NCBI GenBank assembly: GCA_022545645.1
Contig: JACZQQ010000140.1
Span: 1 to 7,008 of the forward strand
Direction: 5' to 3'
Origin: Acidobacteriota bacterium
GTDB taxonomy: Bacteria > Acidobacteriota > UBA6911 > RPQK01 > JADFOI01
Length of the DNA stretch: 7,008 bases
A program made the position numbers and the translations under genes. Positions within the stretch are counted from its first letter, which is position 1. Each line of letters opens with the position of its first letter. This document shows positions 1-6,771 of the stretch, piece by piece. The notes under the pieces were generated by a model. It was not told the DNA's origin, searched no databases, and was given only the letters and a program-made list of their open reading frames with translations.

Positions 1-1105
1 TAAAATGGCCGTGTTGATAGCTTCCTTCTTCGAGAGCCTTTCCACCGCAAAGAAGCCGGGCACCTTCCTTCTGGCCTATCGCTAGCCATTGAAGGATCGA
101 TTCTTTCTGCTTTTCGCTCACTACCGGGCCCATTTCGATTTCAGAGTCCAGTCCGTTCCCAACACGCAGTTTCCGGGTACGCTCAACCAAGTTGGAAACG
201 AATTTTTGGTACACATTTTTGTGAACGATCACCCGGCTCGAGGCCGTGCATCGTTGTCCGCTGGTGCCAAAGCCGCCCCAAAGCGCACCATCGACGGCCA
301 GCTCCAGGTTGGCATCCTCCATCACCAGGATGGCGTTCTTTCCGCCCATTTCCAGGTTGCACTTCTTGAAGTCACGAGCACACGTTTGTGCGACAATTCT
401 TCCCGTAGAGGTGGATCCGGTGAAGGAAACAACCCTCACATCCTTGTGTTCAACCACTGCGCTTCCGGCTTGAGATCCGCTTCCGGTGACCAGATTAGCA
501 ACGCCTTTGGGTAAACCTGCCTCCTCGAACGCTTCCATGAAATGCACGGCAGTGAGGGCGGCATCGGAAGCCGGCTTGAACACGCAAGTGTTTCCACACA
601 CTAAGGCCGGAAGCATCTTCCAGCTTGGAATGGCGATGGGAAAGTTCCAGGGTGAGATGATTCCGCAGACGCCGACAGGCATGCGCACACTCATGTTGAA
701 TTTATCACGCAGTTCTGAGGGTGTGGTGTGACCGTACATCCGCCGACCTTCTCCGGCCATCCAATAGGCCATGTCGATGGCCTCTTGAACGTCTCCTCGT
801 GTCTCCAGCAAAATCTTTCCCATCTCCCGGGTCATGTCGCAAGCGATTTCCTCTTTGCGATGAGTCAGGATCTCCCCTAATCGGAAAAGGATTTCACCTC
901 GTTTGGGTGCAGGAGTTAACCTCCACTGGGAGTAGGCCTCACAGGCGGCTGCTACTGCCTTCTCGACGTCCTCTGATGTGGACTCTTGAAAGGATCCAAC
1001 CAGCTCACGGTGGTCAGCAGGATTGTGATTGTCAAAGGTGTTCCCGGAAGAGGATTGAACCCATTCACCGGCAATCAGATTCTTGTAAGCTTTGGCCTTG
1101 GCCAT
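1..1105 (-). CDS. Aldehyde dehydrogenase (NAD(P)+-dependent), C-terminus beyond window
   Basis: The product is a soluble ALDH-superfamily enzyme that oxidises an aldehyde to a carboxylate with NAD+ or NADP+. The 368 visible residues cover the cofactor-binding domain and most of the catalytic domain. Seen directly are PWNFP with the oxyanion Asn at 154, FKPAS with the cofactor-contacting Lys at 177, the FTGSTSTG glycine motif at 228-235, LEMGGKN with the general-base Glu at 252, and GQRCT with the nucleophilic Cys at 286. Members are usually about 480-500 residues, so roughly the last quarter lies beyond position 1. The run around residues 141-206 resembles semialdehyde dehydrogenases of the alpha-ketoglutarate-semialdehyde type, but the substrate cannot be fixed from this. 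The ATG at 1103-1105 is preceded by a weak AAGAAG ribosome site. The gene starts 88 bp after degP, and TACAAT at 1115-1120 is a possible -10 without a convincing -35. Confidence 0.95.
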   Translation of the reverse strand, partial: MAKAKAYKNLIAGEWVQSSSGNTFDNHNPADHRELVGSFQESTSEDVEKAVAAACEAYSQWRLTPAPKRGEILFRLGEILTHRKEEIACDMTREMGKILLETRGDVQEAIDMAYWMAGEGRRMYGHTTPSELRDKFNMSVRMPVGVCGIISPWNFPIAIPSWKMLPALVCGNTCVFKPASDAALTAVHFMEAFEEAGLPKGVANLVTGSGSQAGSAVVEHKDVRVVSFTGSTSTGRIVAQTCARDFKKCNLEMGGKNAILVMEDANLELAVDGALWGGFGTSGQRCTASSRVIVHKNVYQKFVSNLVERTRKLRVGNGLDSEIEMGPVVSEKQKESILQWLAIGQKEGARLLCGGKALEEGSYQHGHF

Positions 1106-1131
1106 AGGCTTCTTATTGTATTGAAGCTAGT

Positions 1132-1164
1132 GGGGCAGCTTAAACTGTTTACGGGAGCTGCCCC
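1132..1164 (-). other. Hairpin between degP and the aldehyde dehydrogenase gene
   Basis: GGGGCAGCT (1132-1140) and AGCTGCCCC (1156-1164) are a perfect 9-bp inverted repeat around 15 nt. The loop itself contains TAAA-CTG-TTTA (1141-1151), which could stack on the main stem leaving a small CGGG bulge. It lies 30 nt after the degP stop codon and 26 nt before the dehydrogenase start. There is no T-tract after it on the minus strand, so it is not a canonical intrinsic terminator. It may protect the degP mRNA 3' end, attenuate read-through, or mark a processing site. Confidence 0.6.
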
Positions 1165-1193
1165 CCGGCTTGGGTTCGAAAAGGTTGGGGCTC

Positions 1194-2846
1194 CTAAGGC
1201 TTCTTGAATGAAGTATAAGCGATATTGAGTCTCCGTTCCTGCGGGCTTTGCCAAATAACACGCAGTACAATACCCGAATCGGTACTCATGGCGTTGATCG
1301 TATCGTACAGATTTTGGGCGGTGGTCACGGCCACGCCATTCACATGCGTGATGACCTGACTAGGGGCTAATCCGCTTTCATCGGCCAAGCTTCCGGGAGC
1401 TACGTCACGGATCAGGACTCCTCTTTCGTCTCCCAGATTCAGTCTTTCTGCATCCTGTGCGGTGAGTGTTTCGAATTCCAGACCGATCTCTTTCTCTCGT
1501 TCCTCTTTTCTTCGCTGCTCGAAAGAAAGCCCTTCATTTTCGGCTTGTTCACGCTGGTCATACGTTCTTTCCGCCAAGGTTACGGTTAGATTAAGGACCT
1601 CACCCTTGCGAACCACGGCTACGGGAACTTTTTCCCCGGGAGGAGTATAGGCCACGGCCACCCGCAGATCGTTAAGACTTTCTATCTCCCGGTCTCCAAA
1701 CTTGACAATCACGTCTTCGGCACGGATGCCGGCCAGGTAGGCGGGGCCGGTTTCAGCAGGATCGCCCTTTTCGTCAATGAGCTGGGTGATGAGAACGCCG
1801 TCTCCGTCCTTCACTCCCTCGGGATCATCCCCGGCAAAGCCAAAGAATTCGGTCAATTCCGCGGTCAATGGATAGGTGTTCATGGAAACACCCAGCCAGC
1901 CTCGCTCAATTTTTCCTTTGGTCACGATCTGGTTGTAAGAATTGATAAAGACTGAGGAGGGAATGGAGAAGCCCACCCCCTGAGATCCACCGCTTCGGGT
2001 GAGAATCAAGGTATTGATCCCGATCACCTCGCCGCGCATATTGACCAGCGGGCCGCCACTGTTCCCTGGATTGATGGCCGCGTCGGTCTGGATGTAGTCT
2101 CCAAAGATCGTAGAGTTGGGAAGCACACGGCCCGTGGCCGAAACGATCCCCGAGGTGACGGTTTGACCGACGCCGAAAGGGTTGCCGATGGCCAGTACCC
2201 AATCGCCCACTTGCATCTTGGAGGTATCCCCCACCTTGGCGAAGGGTAAGGGTTCAGGTGCATCGATCTGTAAAACTCCAAGATCCGACTCAGGATCTCC
2301 ACCCACGATGCGGGCCAGGTAAGTCTCTCCGCTGGACAGTTTCACCGTGATTTTGTCGGCAATTTTCCGGACACCCTGCCGGTTCTCCGAGGTGGCCACC
2401 ACGTGGTAATTGGTGAGAACATATCCACTGCTGTCCACGATCACTCCGGAGCCCAGACTGGTCGTTTTCCTCTCCTGAGGAACCATGGGCCCGAAAAAAC
2501 GCTGCCAGAAATCGTCTCCGAAAAAATCTCGCAGGTCATCCGGAGATCCTCTCTCAGCCGGAGCACTGGTGCGAATCACCGCGGTGGTGCTGATGTTGAC
2601 AACGGCAGGATTCACTGTCTTGGCAACACGGGAAAATCCTTCCGCTATGGATGCCTTCGCATCCAGCACCAACGGTGATCCCTCAGCTTGAACTTTCAGG
2701 AGAGCCACCGGTTCCCTGTCCTCTTCAGCACTCAGCACCCGGTCAGAAACCAGCGTCCCGATGGTGATCCCCAGCAGCAGAGTCGTCAAAAGCGCCAGGA
2801 AAGTAATGCCCTTTTTAGATGTAAAGAACTGCTTCATATCGGCCAT
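1194..2846 (-). CDS. degP: DegP/HtrA-type periplasmic serine protease, two PDZ domains
   Basis: The product is an envelope protease/chaperone that degrades misfolded periplasmic proteins. The 550-residue protein starts with a Lys-flanked hydrophobic segment (about 14-33), which could be an uncleaved anchor or a signal peptide; no clear AXA site is seen. A trypsin-like domain follows with the full catalytic triad: His148 in TNYHVV, Asp188 in ESDLGVL and Ser263 in GNSGGPL. The loop at about 104-119 (FFGDDFW..FFG) is typical of the DegP/DegQ/MucD type. PDZ1 spans about 315-426 and PDZ2 about 455-542, joined by a highly charged Glu/Arg-rich linker (427-454). ATG 2844-2846 is chosen because GGAGG lies 5 nt upstream; a GTG further upstream (2856-2858) overlaps that Shine-Dalgarno. 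Protease versus DegQ/MucD naming is not resolvable here. An ECF-type promoter upstream suggests envelope-stress control. Confidence 0.96.
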   Translation of the reverse strand: MADMKQFFTSKKGITFLALLTTLLLGITIGTLVSDRVLSAEEDREPVALLKVQAEGSPLVLDAKASIAEGFSRVAKTVNPAVVNISTTAVIRTSAPAERGSPDDLRDFFGDDFWQRFFGPMVPQERKTTSLGSGVIVDSSGYVLTNYHVVATSENRQGVRKIADKITVKLSSGETYLARIVGGDPESDLGVLQIDAPEPLPFAKVGDTSKMQVGDWVLAIGNPFGVGQTVTSGIVSATGRVLPNSTIFGDYIQTDAAINPGNSGGPLVNMRGEVIGINTLILTRSGGSQGVGFSIPSSVFINSYNQIVTKGKIERGWLGVSMNTYPLTAELTEFFGFAGDDPEGVKDGDGVLITQLIDEKGDPAETGPAYLAGIRAEDVIVKFGDREIESLNDLRVAVAYTPPGEKVPVAVVRKGEVLNLTVTLAERTYDQREQAENEGLSFEQRRKEEREKEIGLEFETLTAQDAERLNLGDERGVLIRDVAPGSLADESGLAPSQVITHVNGVAVTTAQNLYDTINAMSTDSGIVLRVIWQSPQERRLNIAYTSFKKP

Positions 2847-2851
2847 CCAAA

Positions 2852-2856
2852 CCTCC
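2852..2856 (-). promoter_or_regulatory. Shine-Dalgarno of degP
   Basis: A perfect GGAGG on the minus strand sits 5 nt upstream of the ATG at 2844-2846. It decides the start, because the longer reading from GTG at 2856-2858 would begin inside this site. Confidence 0.8.
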
Positions 2857-2859
2857 ACC

Positions 2860-2909
2860 CTAATCTCATATGTGTCAGGTAATTGTTCTCTAATCTCATC
2901 ATTGTTCTC
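2860..2909 (-). repeat. Interleaved direct repeats in the degP leader
   Basis: On the minus strand GAGAACAAT occurs at 2901-2909 and 2882-2890, and ATGAGATTAG at 2890-2899 and 2860-2869, giving an A-B-A-B arrangement. All four copies are exact. They lie between the proposed promoter and the degP Shine-Dalgarno, with the last copy directly abutting the ribosome site region. They could be binding sites for a regulator or the relic of a small duplication; function is unknown. Confidence 0.6.
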
Positions 2910-2917
2910 GCTCTACC

Positions 2918-2943
2918 TTACGCCAGATTGGAACAAGCGTTCC
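2918..2943 (-). promoter_or_regulatory. Candidate ECF-sigma promoter of degP
   Basis: On the minus strand GGAAC (2939-2943) is followed after exactly 16 nt by CGTAA (2918-2922). GGAAC/GAAC -35 boxes with a CGT-type -10 at 16-17 nt are characteristic of many extracytoplasmic-function sigma factors. This would give transcription starting near 2911 and a leader of about 65 nt before degP, a well-known target of envelope-stress sigma factors. The match is by eye; the sigma factor itself is not in the window. Confidence 0.45.
2930..2943. promoter_or_regulatory. GGAAC-AAGC-GTTCC palindrome, possible operator
   Basis: A perfect 5-bp inverted repeat with a 4-bp centre overlaps the proposed ECF -35 box. 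The core GAAC-N4-GTTC matches 13 of 14 positions of the Bacillus-type LexA box (CGAACRNRYGTTYC). It may instead be a chance palindrome created by the -35 sequence, or an operator for another dimeric regulator. It is the only GAAC-N4-GTTC I noticed in the intergenic regions; none is seen upstream of uvrD. Confidence 0.35.
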
Positions 2944-2964
2944 TCATTTATGACTTTATCACAG

Positions 2965-2977
2965 GCCCACAGTGGGC
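2965..2977 (-). other. Small hairpin after agcS
   Basis: GCCCAC and GTGGGC flank a single central base, which in RNA would form a 5-bp GC-rich stem with a 3-nt loop. It lies about 37 nt after the symporter stop codon and upstream of the proposed degP promoter. No T-tract follows on the minus strand, so a terminator role is weakly supported. Confidence 0.3.
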
Positions 2978-2979
2978 TT

Positions 2980-3029
2980 CTAGCCAGGATTGTGTATAGG
3001 TTCAGTAGAGAGGCTAACCAGGATTGTGT
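2980..3029 (-). repeat. Short direct repeat of the agcS 3' end
   Basis: Sixteen bases that end with the symporter stop codon (3014-3029, ACACAATCCTGGTTAG on the minus strand) recur 34 bp downstream at 2980-2995 with one difference (C for T before TAG). The similarity does not extend on either side. The second copy preserves the TAG. It may be a remnant of a local duplication. Confidence 0.65.
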
Positions 3030-4357
3030 CGGGAAAAGTAGTCTCGGGTCGCTGCCATCACCTTGGGAGCCAGCAGTAAAACGGCCAGCATATTCGGGAG
3101 AGCCATCAGTGCAAAAGTCGTATCGATGAGATTGACCACCATACTTGCACTCCAAACAGCTCCTACGAAGAGCATCACGAGATAAAAGAATTCATAAATT
3201 CGACCGTTTTCTGGGCCGAAGAGGTAGCTGAAGGACTTTCTGCCATAGTAGGAATAGCTGAACATCGTGGAGATGCCAAAAAGCAGGACAATGACAACCA
3301 GGGCCACTTTACCGAAGTCCCCCATAGCCGCTTCAAAAGCCTGGGTGGTGAGAGAAACCCCCTGGATTTCTTCGCCTCGCCAGTTTCCACTGGATAAAAT
3401 CACAAAGGCAGTCAGAGAACACACCACAATGGTGTCGATGAAGGGACCGATCATGGCCACTAATCCTTCTCGGACGGGTTCGGTCGTTTTAGCTGCGCCA
3501 TGGGCCATAGGGGCGGTTCCGATTCCCGCCTCATTGGAGAAGGCCGCTCTCTTGATACCCGTCTGGATGACGGTCATCACCGAAATGCCGGCGACTCCCC
3601 CCGCTGCTGCGGTTCCGGTGAAGGCATCATGAACAATCTGGGCGAAGATTTGAGGAACCAGCGGGTAATGAACGATGACCACATAAAGGGAGGCCAGTAG
3701 ATACAGGAAACACATGAGCGGAACCAAACGGCTGGCCACCTTGGCGATTCTCTTGACCCCACCCAGGATGACCACAGCCACTAACACCGTTAACACCAGG
3801 CCGGTGAGCCAGGATTGTACGCCGTAAGCGTCCGTCAGAATCTCCGCCACTTGATTGGCCTGAAACATGGCCAGGCAACCGATGGTCCCGCAGACACTGA
3901 AGAAAATGGCCAGGAAACGGAATTTGCGGCCCAACCCCAGTTCCATGTAGTACATGGGCCCGCCCTGAATGTTCCCCTGACTGTCTGTACCTCGATACAT
4001 TACAGCCAAGGTGCAACTGAAAAACTTGGTGGCCATCCCCACAAGAGCGGCCATCCACATCCAAAAAACCGCACCTGGTCCACCCTGGGTAATGGCGATG
4101 GCGACTCCCCCGATATTCCCCATGCCGATGGTGGCGGACAGGGAGGTGCTCAAAGCCTGGAAGTGGCTGATGTCTCCTGGATCCCCTTCCCGATCGAATT
4201 TCCCCTGCAGAATTTCAAGGGCGTGTCTCGCACCTGACAAGGGGAGAAACCGGGAATAGAGGGTCAGTAGGGTGCCGCCCCCCAGTAACAGTATGAGCAG
4301 GGGAGTCCCCCAGGCGTAATCTACGGCTACAGATAAAATCCTATCGAGAGTCTGCAT
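3014..4357 (-). CDS. AGCS-family sodium:alanine/glycine symporter
   Basis: The product is an inner-membrane secondary transporter that imports small neutral amino acids, typically alanine or glycine, driven by Na+ (sometimes H+). At 447 residues it is full length for the family, with about ten hydrophobic segments throughout. Family hallmarks are SATIGMGNIGGVA (74-86) followed by GGPGAVFWMW (92-101), GGPMYYMELGLG (132-143), FQANQVAEI (165-173) and KRAAFSNEAGIGTAPMAHGAA (269-289). The position usually Thr in GTGN is Met here (residue 79). The ATG at 4355-4357 has no good Shine-Dalgarno, but it lies only 25 bp after the uvrD stop, so translational coupling or a shared transcript is likely. The exact substrate is not deducible. 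The family is certain; names such as AlsT or AgcS would be by analogy. Confidence 0.95.
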   Translation of the reverse strand: MQTLDRILSVAVDYAWGTPLLILLLGGGTLLTLYSRFLPLSGARHALEILQGKFDREGDPGDISHFQALSTSLSATIGMGNIGGVAIAITQGGPGAVFWMWMAALVGMATKFFSCTLAVMYRGTDSQGNIQGGPMYYMELGLGRKFRFLAIFFSVCGTIGCLAMFQANQVAEILTDAYGVQSWLTGLVLTVLVAVVILGGVKRIAKVASRLVPLMCFLYLLASLYVVIVHYPLVPQIFAQIVHDAFTGTAAAGGVAGISVMTVIQTGIKRAAFSNEAGIGTAPMAHGAAKTTEPVREGLVAMIGPFIDTIVVCSLTAFVILSSGNWRGEEIQGVSLTTQAFEAAMGDFGKVALVVIVLLFGISTMFSYSYYGRKSFSYLFGPENGRIYEFFYLVMLFVGAVWSASMVVNLIDTTFALMALPNMLAVLLLAPKVMAATRDYFSRHNPG

Positions 4358-4382
4358 CGTATTTATGAAAGTGAGTGCTAAA

Positions 4383-6623
4383 TTAGACTAGCTTTAACTT
4401 GGCATAGCTCTGCAACAGTCTTTTGATTCCCAGGCCCGGAAATTGTACGGTGATCTTCAAATCATCGCCGGTCTCCTGAACTCCCAGAATTTTCCCGTAA
4501 CCAAACTTCTCATGCACGATCCGGGCGCCGGAAACAAATTTGCTATTCGAGGACGTCCCTTTCTGGGAGAGTTTGCTTAAGAACCCACGAACGCTTTCAG
4601 CCGAGTCGTAAGTCTTTATTCCAATATTTCCAGCACGCTTGCGCTGGAGGTATACTCCCGAACCAGAAGTGGGCTGGGCCGATTCGCGCACCGAGAACGG
4701 GTCTGAAGAGATGCTGATCAGATGTTCCGGAATCTCCTGTAAAAATCGGCTGGGATCATTCATTTCTTCCCCTTCCCGACCGAAGAATCGACGACGACGG
4801 GAATAGGTGAGGTGGATTTTCTTCTGGGCGCGGGTCAGCCCTACATAGCAGAGACGACGTTCCTCCTCCAGGTCATCCTCAGCCACCGATCGACTGTGGG
4901 GAAAGAGCCCTTCTTCACAGCCGACCATAAAAACAATGGGAAACTCAAGGCCCTTGGCATTGTGTAAGGTCATCAGGCTGACCGAGGCCGATTCGTCGTA
5001 ATCGTCCGCCTCGGAACGCAAAGCTGCATGGTCGAGGAATTCCTGAAGGGTGTCTCCTCGCTCAACATTCTCTCGAGCCAACATGATCAGCTCTTCCAGA
5101 TTGAGAATTCGATTATGAGCGTCTTCCGAATCCTCGTTCTTGAATGCTGTGATCAAGCCGGCGGCCTCAATCGTCTTTTCCAACAATAAATGGAGAGGGA
5201 GTTCCAGAAAGTTCTGACAATGGTCGATGAGACTCAAAAAGGGCTGCAGCACCCGGTGAGCTCGACCCGGAAAGGTGTTCTCTTCCAGACCTTCGTTAAG
5301 GGCGCGCCACAGAGAGATTGTCTCCTCACGGGCTCTTTGATGAAGATGATCCAACGTTACTTGCCCGATCCCTCGTGGGGGCTGATTGATAATCCTCAAA
5401 AAGGATACGTTATCATCAGGATTGACCACGAGACGCAGGTAAGCGAGTGCATCCTTGATCTCTTTCCGGTGATAGAAACTGACCCCTCCAATCAGTTTGT
5501 AGGGAATCTTGAGGCGTCTCAAGGCTTCTTCGAATTGCCGGGATTGGAAATTGGTCCGATATAAAACAGCGATCCCCTTTTCTCCCTGCCGAAGGTACTC
5601 AGAGATCCTGTGTGATACATAGGCAGCCTCGGTTTTGGCGTTGGATGCCGCGAGGAGATCGATGAGGGGACCGGCTCGTTGATCCGTCCACAGGACCTTT
5701 CCCTTACGATTGACGTTGTTGGAAACCAGGCTGCTGGCAGCGTCGAGAATGTTCTGGGTCGAACGGTAGTTTTGTTCGAGTTTGATGATTTTGGCACCGG
5801 GGAAATCCGCTTCAAAGCGGAGAATATTTTTAATGTCAGAGCCTCGAAAACCATAGATGGACTGGTCTTCGTCCCCGACAGCGGTAATGTTCTGGTGAAC
5901 CTCGGTCAGATTTCGGATCAAATCATACTGAGGACGATTGGTATCCTGATACTCGTCAATCAGGATATGACGGTACCACTCCCCGTACCTCTGCCGCACC
6001 TCAGGGTTCTTCGTCAACAACCGCACGGTCAGCAGAAGGAGGTCGTCAAAGTCCATGGCGTTGGAGCCCTTGAGAAAGCGCTCATAGGCGCTGTAGACGA
6101 GAGAGATTTCCTGGCTGGCCAGATCGCGTGACTTTTTAGCGTACTCCTCGGGAGCCCAGTTGTTGCTCTTGGCCCGACTGATGGCTGCCAGAGTCTTACG
6201 CATCGGCAACTGGCTATCGGTGAAATGGAGTTCTTCGTACACTGCTTTGAGGACTCTCTTCTGATCATCCCTGTCGCAAATGGTAAAGTCCTTGCCATAG
6301 TCGATCAGGTCAGCGTAGCGCCGCAGTACTCGGACACCGAAGGAATGAAATGTAGAGACGAGAGGGAAAGCCTCCAGATGGGTCAGCAGCTTTTCGACCC
6401 GATTTCGCATCTCTTCGGCGGCCTTGTTGGTGAAGGTCACCGCCAGGATCTGCTCAGGCCGGCAGAGACTCTGGTCAATCAGATAGGTGATTTTGTAAGT
6501 GATGGTTCGGGTCTTGCCGCTTCCGGCCCCTGCCAGAACGAGCATGGGGCCTTCGGTCGTGGTAACCGCAAGTTTCTGGCGTTCGTTCAGATCGGTTAAA
6601 TAGTCGTTTTCTGAAGCCTGCAT
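4383..6623 (-). CDS. uvrD: UvrD/PcrA superfamily 1A DNA helicase
   Basis: The product is an ATP-dependent 3'-5' DNA helicase acting in nucleotide-excision repair, mismatch repair and clearing of protein-DNA roadblocks. All SF1A motifs are present in order in 746 residues: Q motif LNERQ (12-16), Walker A AGAGSGKT (31-38, Lys37), Ia VTFTNKAA (62-69), STFHSFG (90-96), motif II LIDEYQDT (221-228), motif III GDEDQSIYGFRG (250-261), motif IV QNYRST (284-289), motif V TLHNAKGLEF (552-561) and motif VI YVGLTRAQ (593-600). Residues about 696-746 (GARIVHEKFGYG onward to the end) match the Tudor-like C-terminal domain of PcrA/UvrD that contacts RNA polymerase, which argues against Rep. The length is usual. 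The ATG at 6621-6623 has GAGGG 10 nt upstream, a slightly long spacing. No LexA box was seen upstream. Confidence 0.97.
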   Translation of the reverse strand: MQASENDYLTDLNERQKLAVTTTEGPMLVLAGAGSGKTRTITYKITYLIDQSLCRPEQILAVTFTNKAAEEMRNRVEKLLTHLEAFPLVSTFHSFGVRVLRRYADLIDYGKDFTICDRDDQKRVLKAVYEELHFTDSQLPMRKTLAAISRAKSNNWAPEEYAKKSRDLASQEISLVYSAYERFLKGSNAMDFDDLLLLTVRLLTKNPEVRQRYGEWYRHILIDEYQDTNRPQYDLIRNLTEVHQNITAVGDEDQSIYGFRGSDIKNILRFEADFPGAKIIKLEQNYRSTQNILDAASSLVSNNVNRKGKVLWTDQRAGPLIDLLAASNAKTEAAYVSHRISEYLRQGEKGIAVLYRTNFQSRQFEEALRRLKIPYKLIGGVSFYHRKEIKDALAYLRLVVNPDDNVSFLRIINQPPRGIGQVTLDHLHQRAREETISLWRALNEGLEENTFPGRAHRVLQPFLSLIDHCQNFLELPLHLLLEKTIEAAGLITAFKNEDSEDAHNRILNLEELIMLARENVERGDTLQEFLDHAALRSEADDYDESASVSLMTLHNAKGLEFPIVFMVGCEEGLFPHSRSVAEDDLEEERRLCYVGLTRAQKKIHLTYSRRRRFFGREGEEMNDPSRFLQEIPEHLISISSDPFSVRESAQPTSGSGVYLQRKRAGNIGIKTYDSAESVRGFLSKLSQKGTSSNSKFVSGARIVHEKFGYGKILGVQETGDDLKITVQFPGLGIKRLLQSYAKLKLV

Positions 6624-6721
6624 GAAAGTTAATCCCTCACGATAACATGAAAGGACGACAGGAGAAAAGAACAGGGCTAAACAGGCGTTTCCGATAAAAT
6701 CGGGAAATCGAAAACGGATTT
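6624..6721 (-). other. uvrD upstream region with small hairpin
   Basis: This is the uvrD-proximal part of a 334-bp stretch without a gene. It holds the uvrD ribosome site GAGGG (6634-6638) and a perfect 5-bp hairpin CCGAT-AAA-ATCGG (6691-6703) with A/T-rich flanks. AACAGG is repeated directly at 6670-6675 and 6680-6685. A TGTTAT near 6645-6650 on the minus strand could be a -10, but no acceptable -35 is seen at the right distance, so no promoter is called. Confidence 0.4.
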
Positions 6722-6771
6722 ATGGGGTCGGATTCGGGCTCCTGACCAGGAGCCGAACGACTAGCCCCCAT
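6722..6771. other. Long imperfect hairpin overlapping the left inverted repeat
   Basis: The core is a perfect 7-bp stem GGCTCCT/AGGAGCC (6737-6743, 6748-6754) with a GACC loop. It extends outwards with TTC/GAA (6733-6735, 6755-6757) past one bulged G, GTCG/CGAC (6727-6730, 6758-6761) past a bulged GA, and ATGGG/CCCAT (6722-6726, 6767-6771). No T-tract follows on either strand. Its right arm uses the same bases as the left arm of the larger inverted repeat (6762-6781), so the two pairings exclude each other. Confidence 0.6.

Noticed and set aside
89..1107. Open frames on the plus strand over the first kilobase
   Set aside because: They lie antisense to the aldehyde dehydrogenase, whose catalytic motifs are complete and in order on the minus strand. 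The plus-strand translations show no family motif.
2847..2858. GTG start for degP four codons upstream of the chosen ATG
   Set aside because: The GTG overlaps the GGAGG Shine-Dalgarno, which is ideally placed for the ATG at 2844-2846.
2913..3155. An 80-residue minus-strand frame spanning the symporter end and the degP promoter region
   Set aside because: It overlaps the symporter in another frame and has no recognisable domain, and its 3' part covers the proposed promoter. It looks like a shadow frame.
3815..4259. Plus-strand frames over the symporter, and similar ones at 5190-5564, 5679-6131 and 6225-6599 over uvrD
   Set aside because: All are antisense to genes with clear motifs and no protein features of their own.
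6624..6690. Sigma-70 promoter or LexA box for uvrD
   Set aside because: TGTTAT is only a partial -10 with no matching -35 at 16-18 bp, and the AACAGG copies are direct rather than inverted, unlike CTGT-N8-ACAG.
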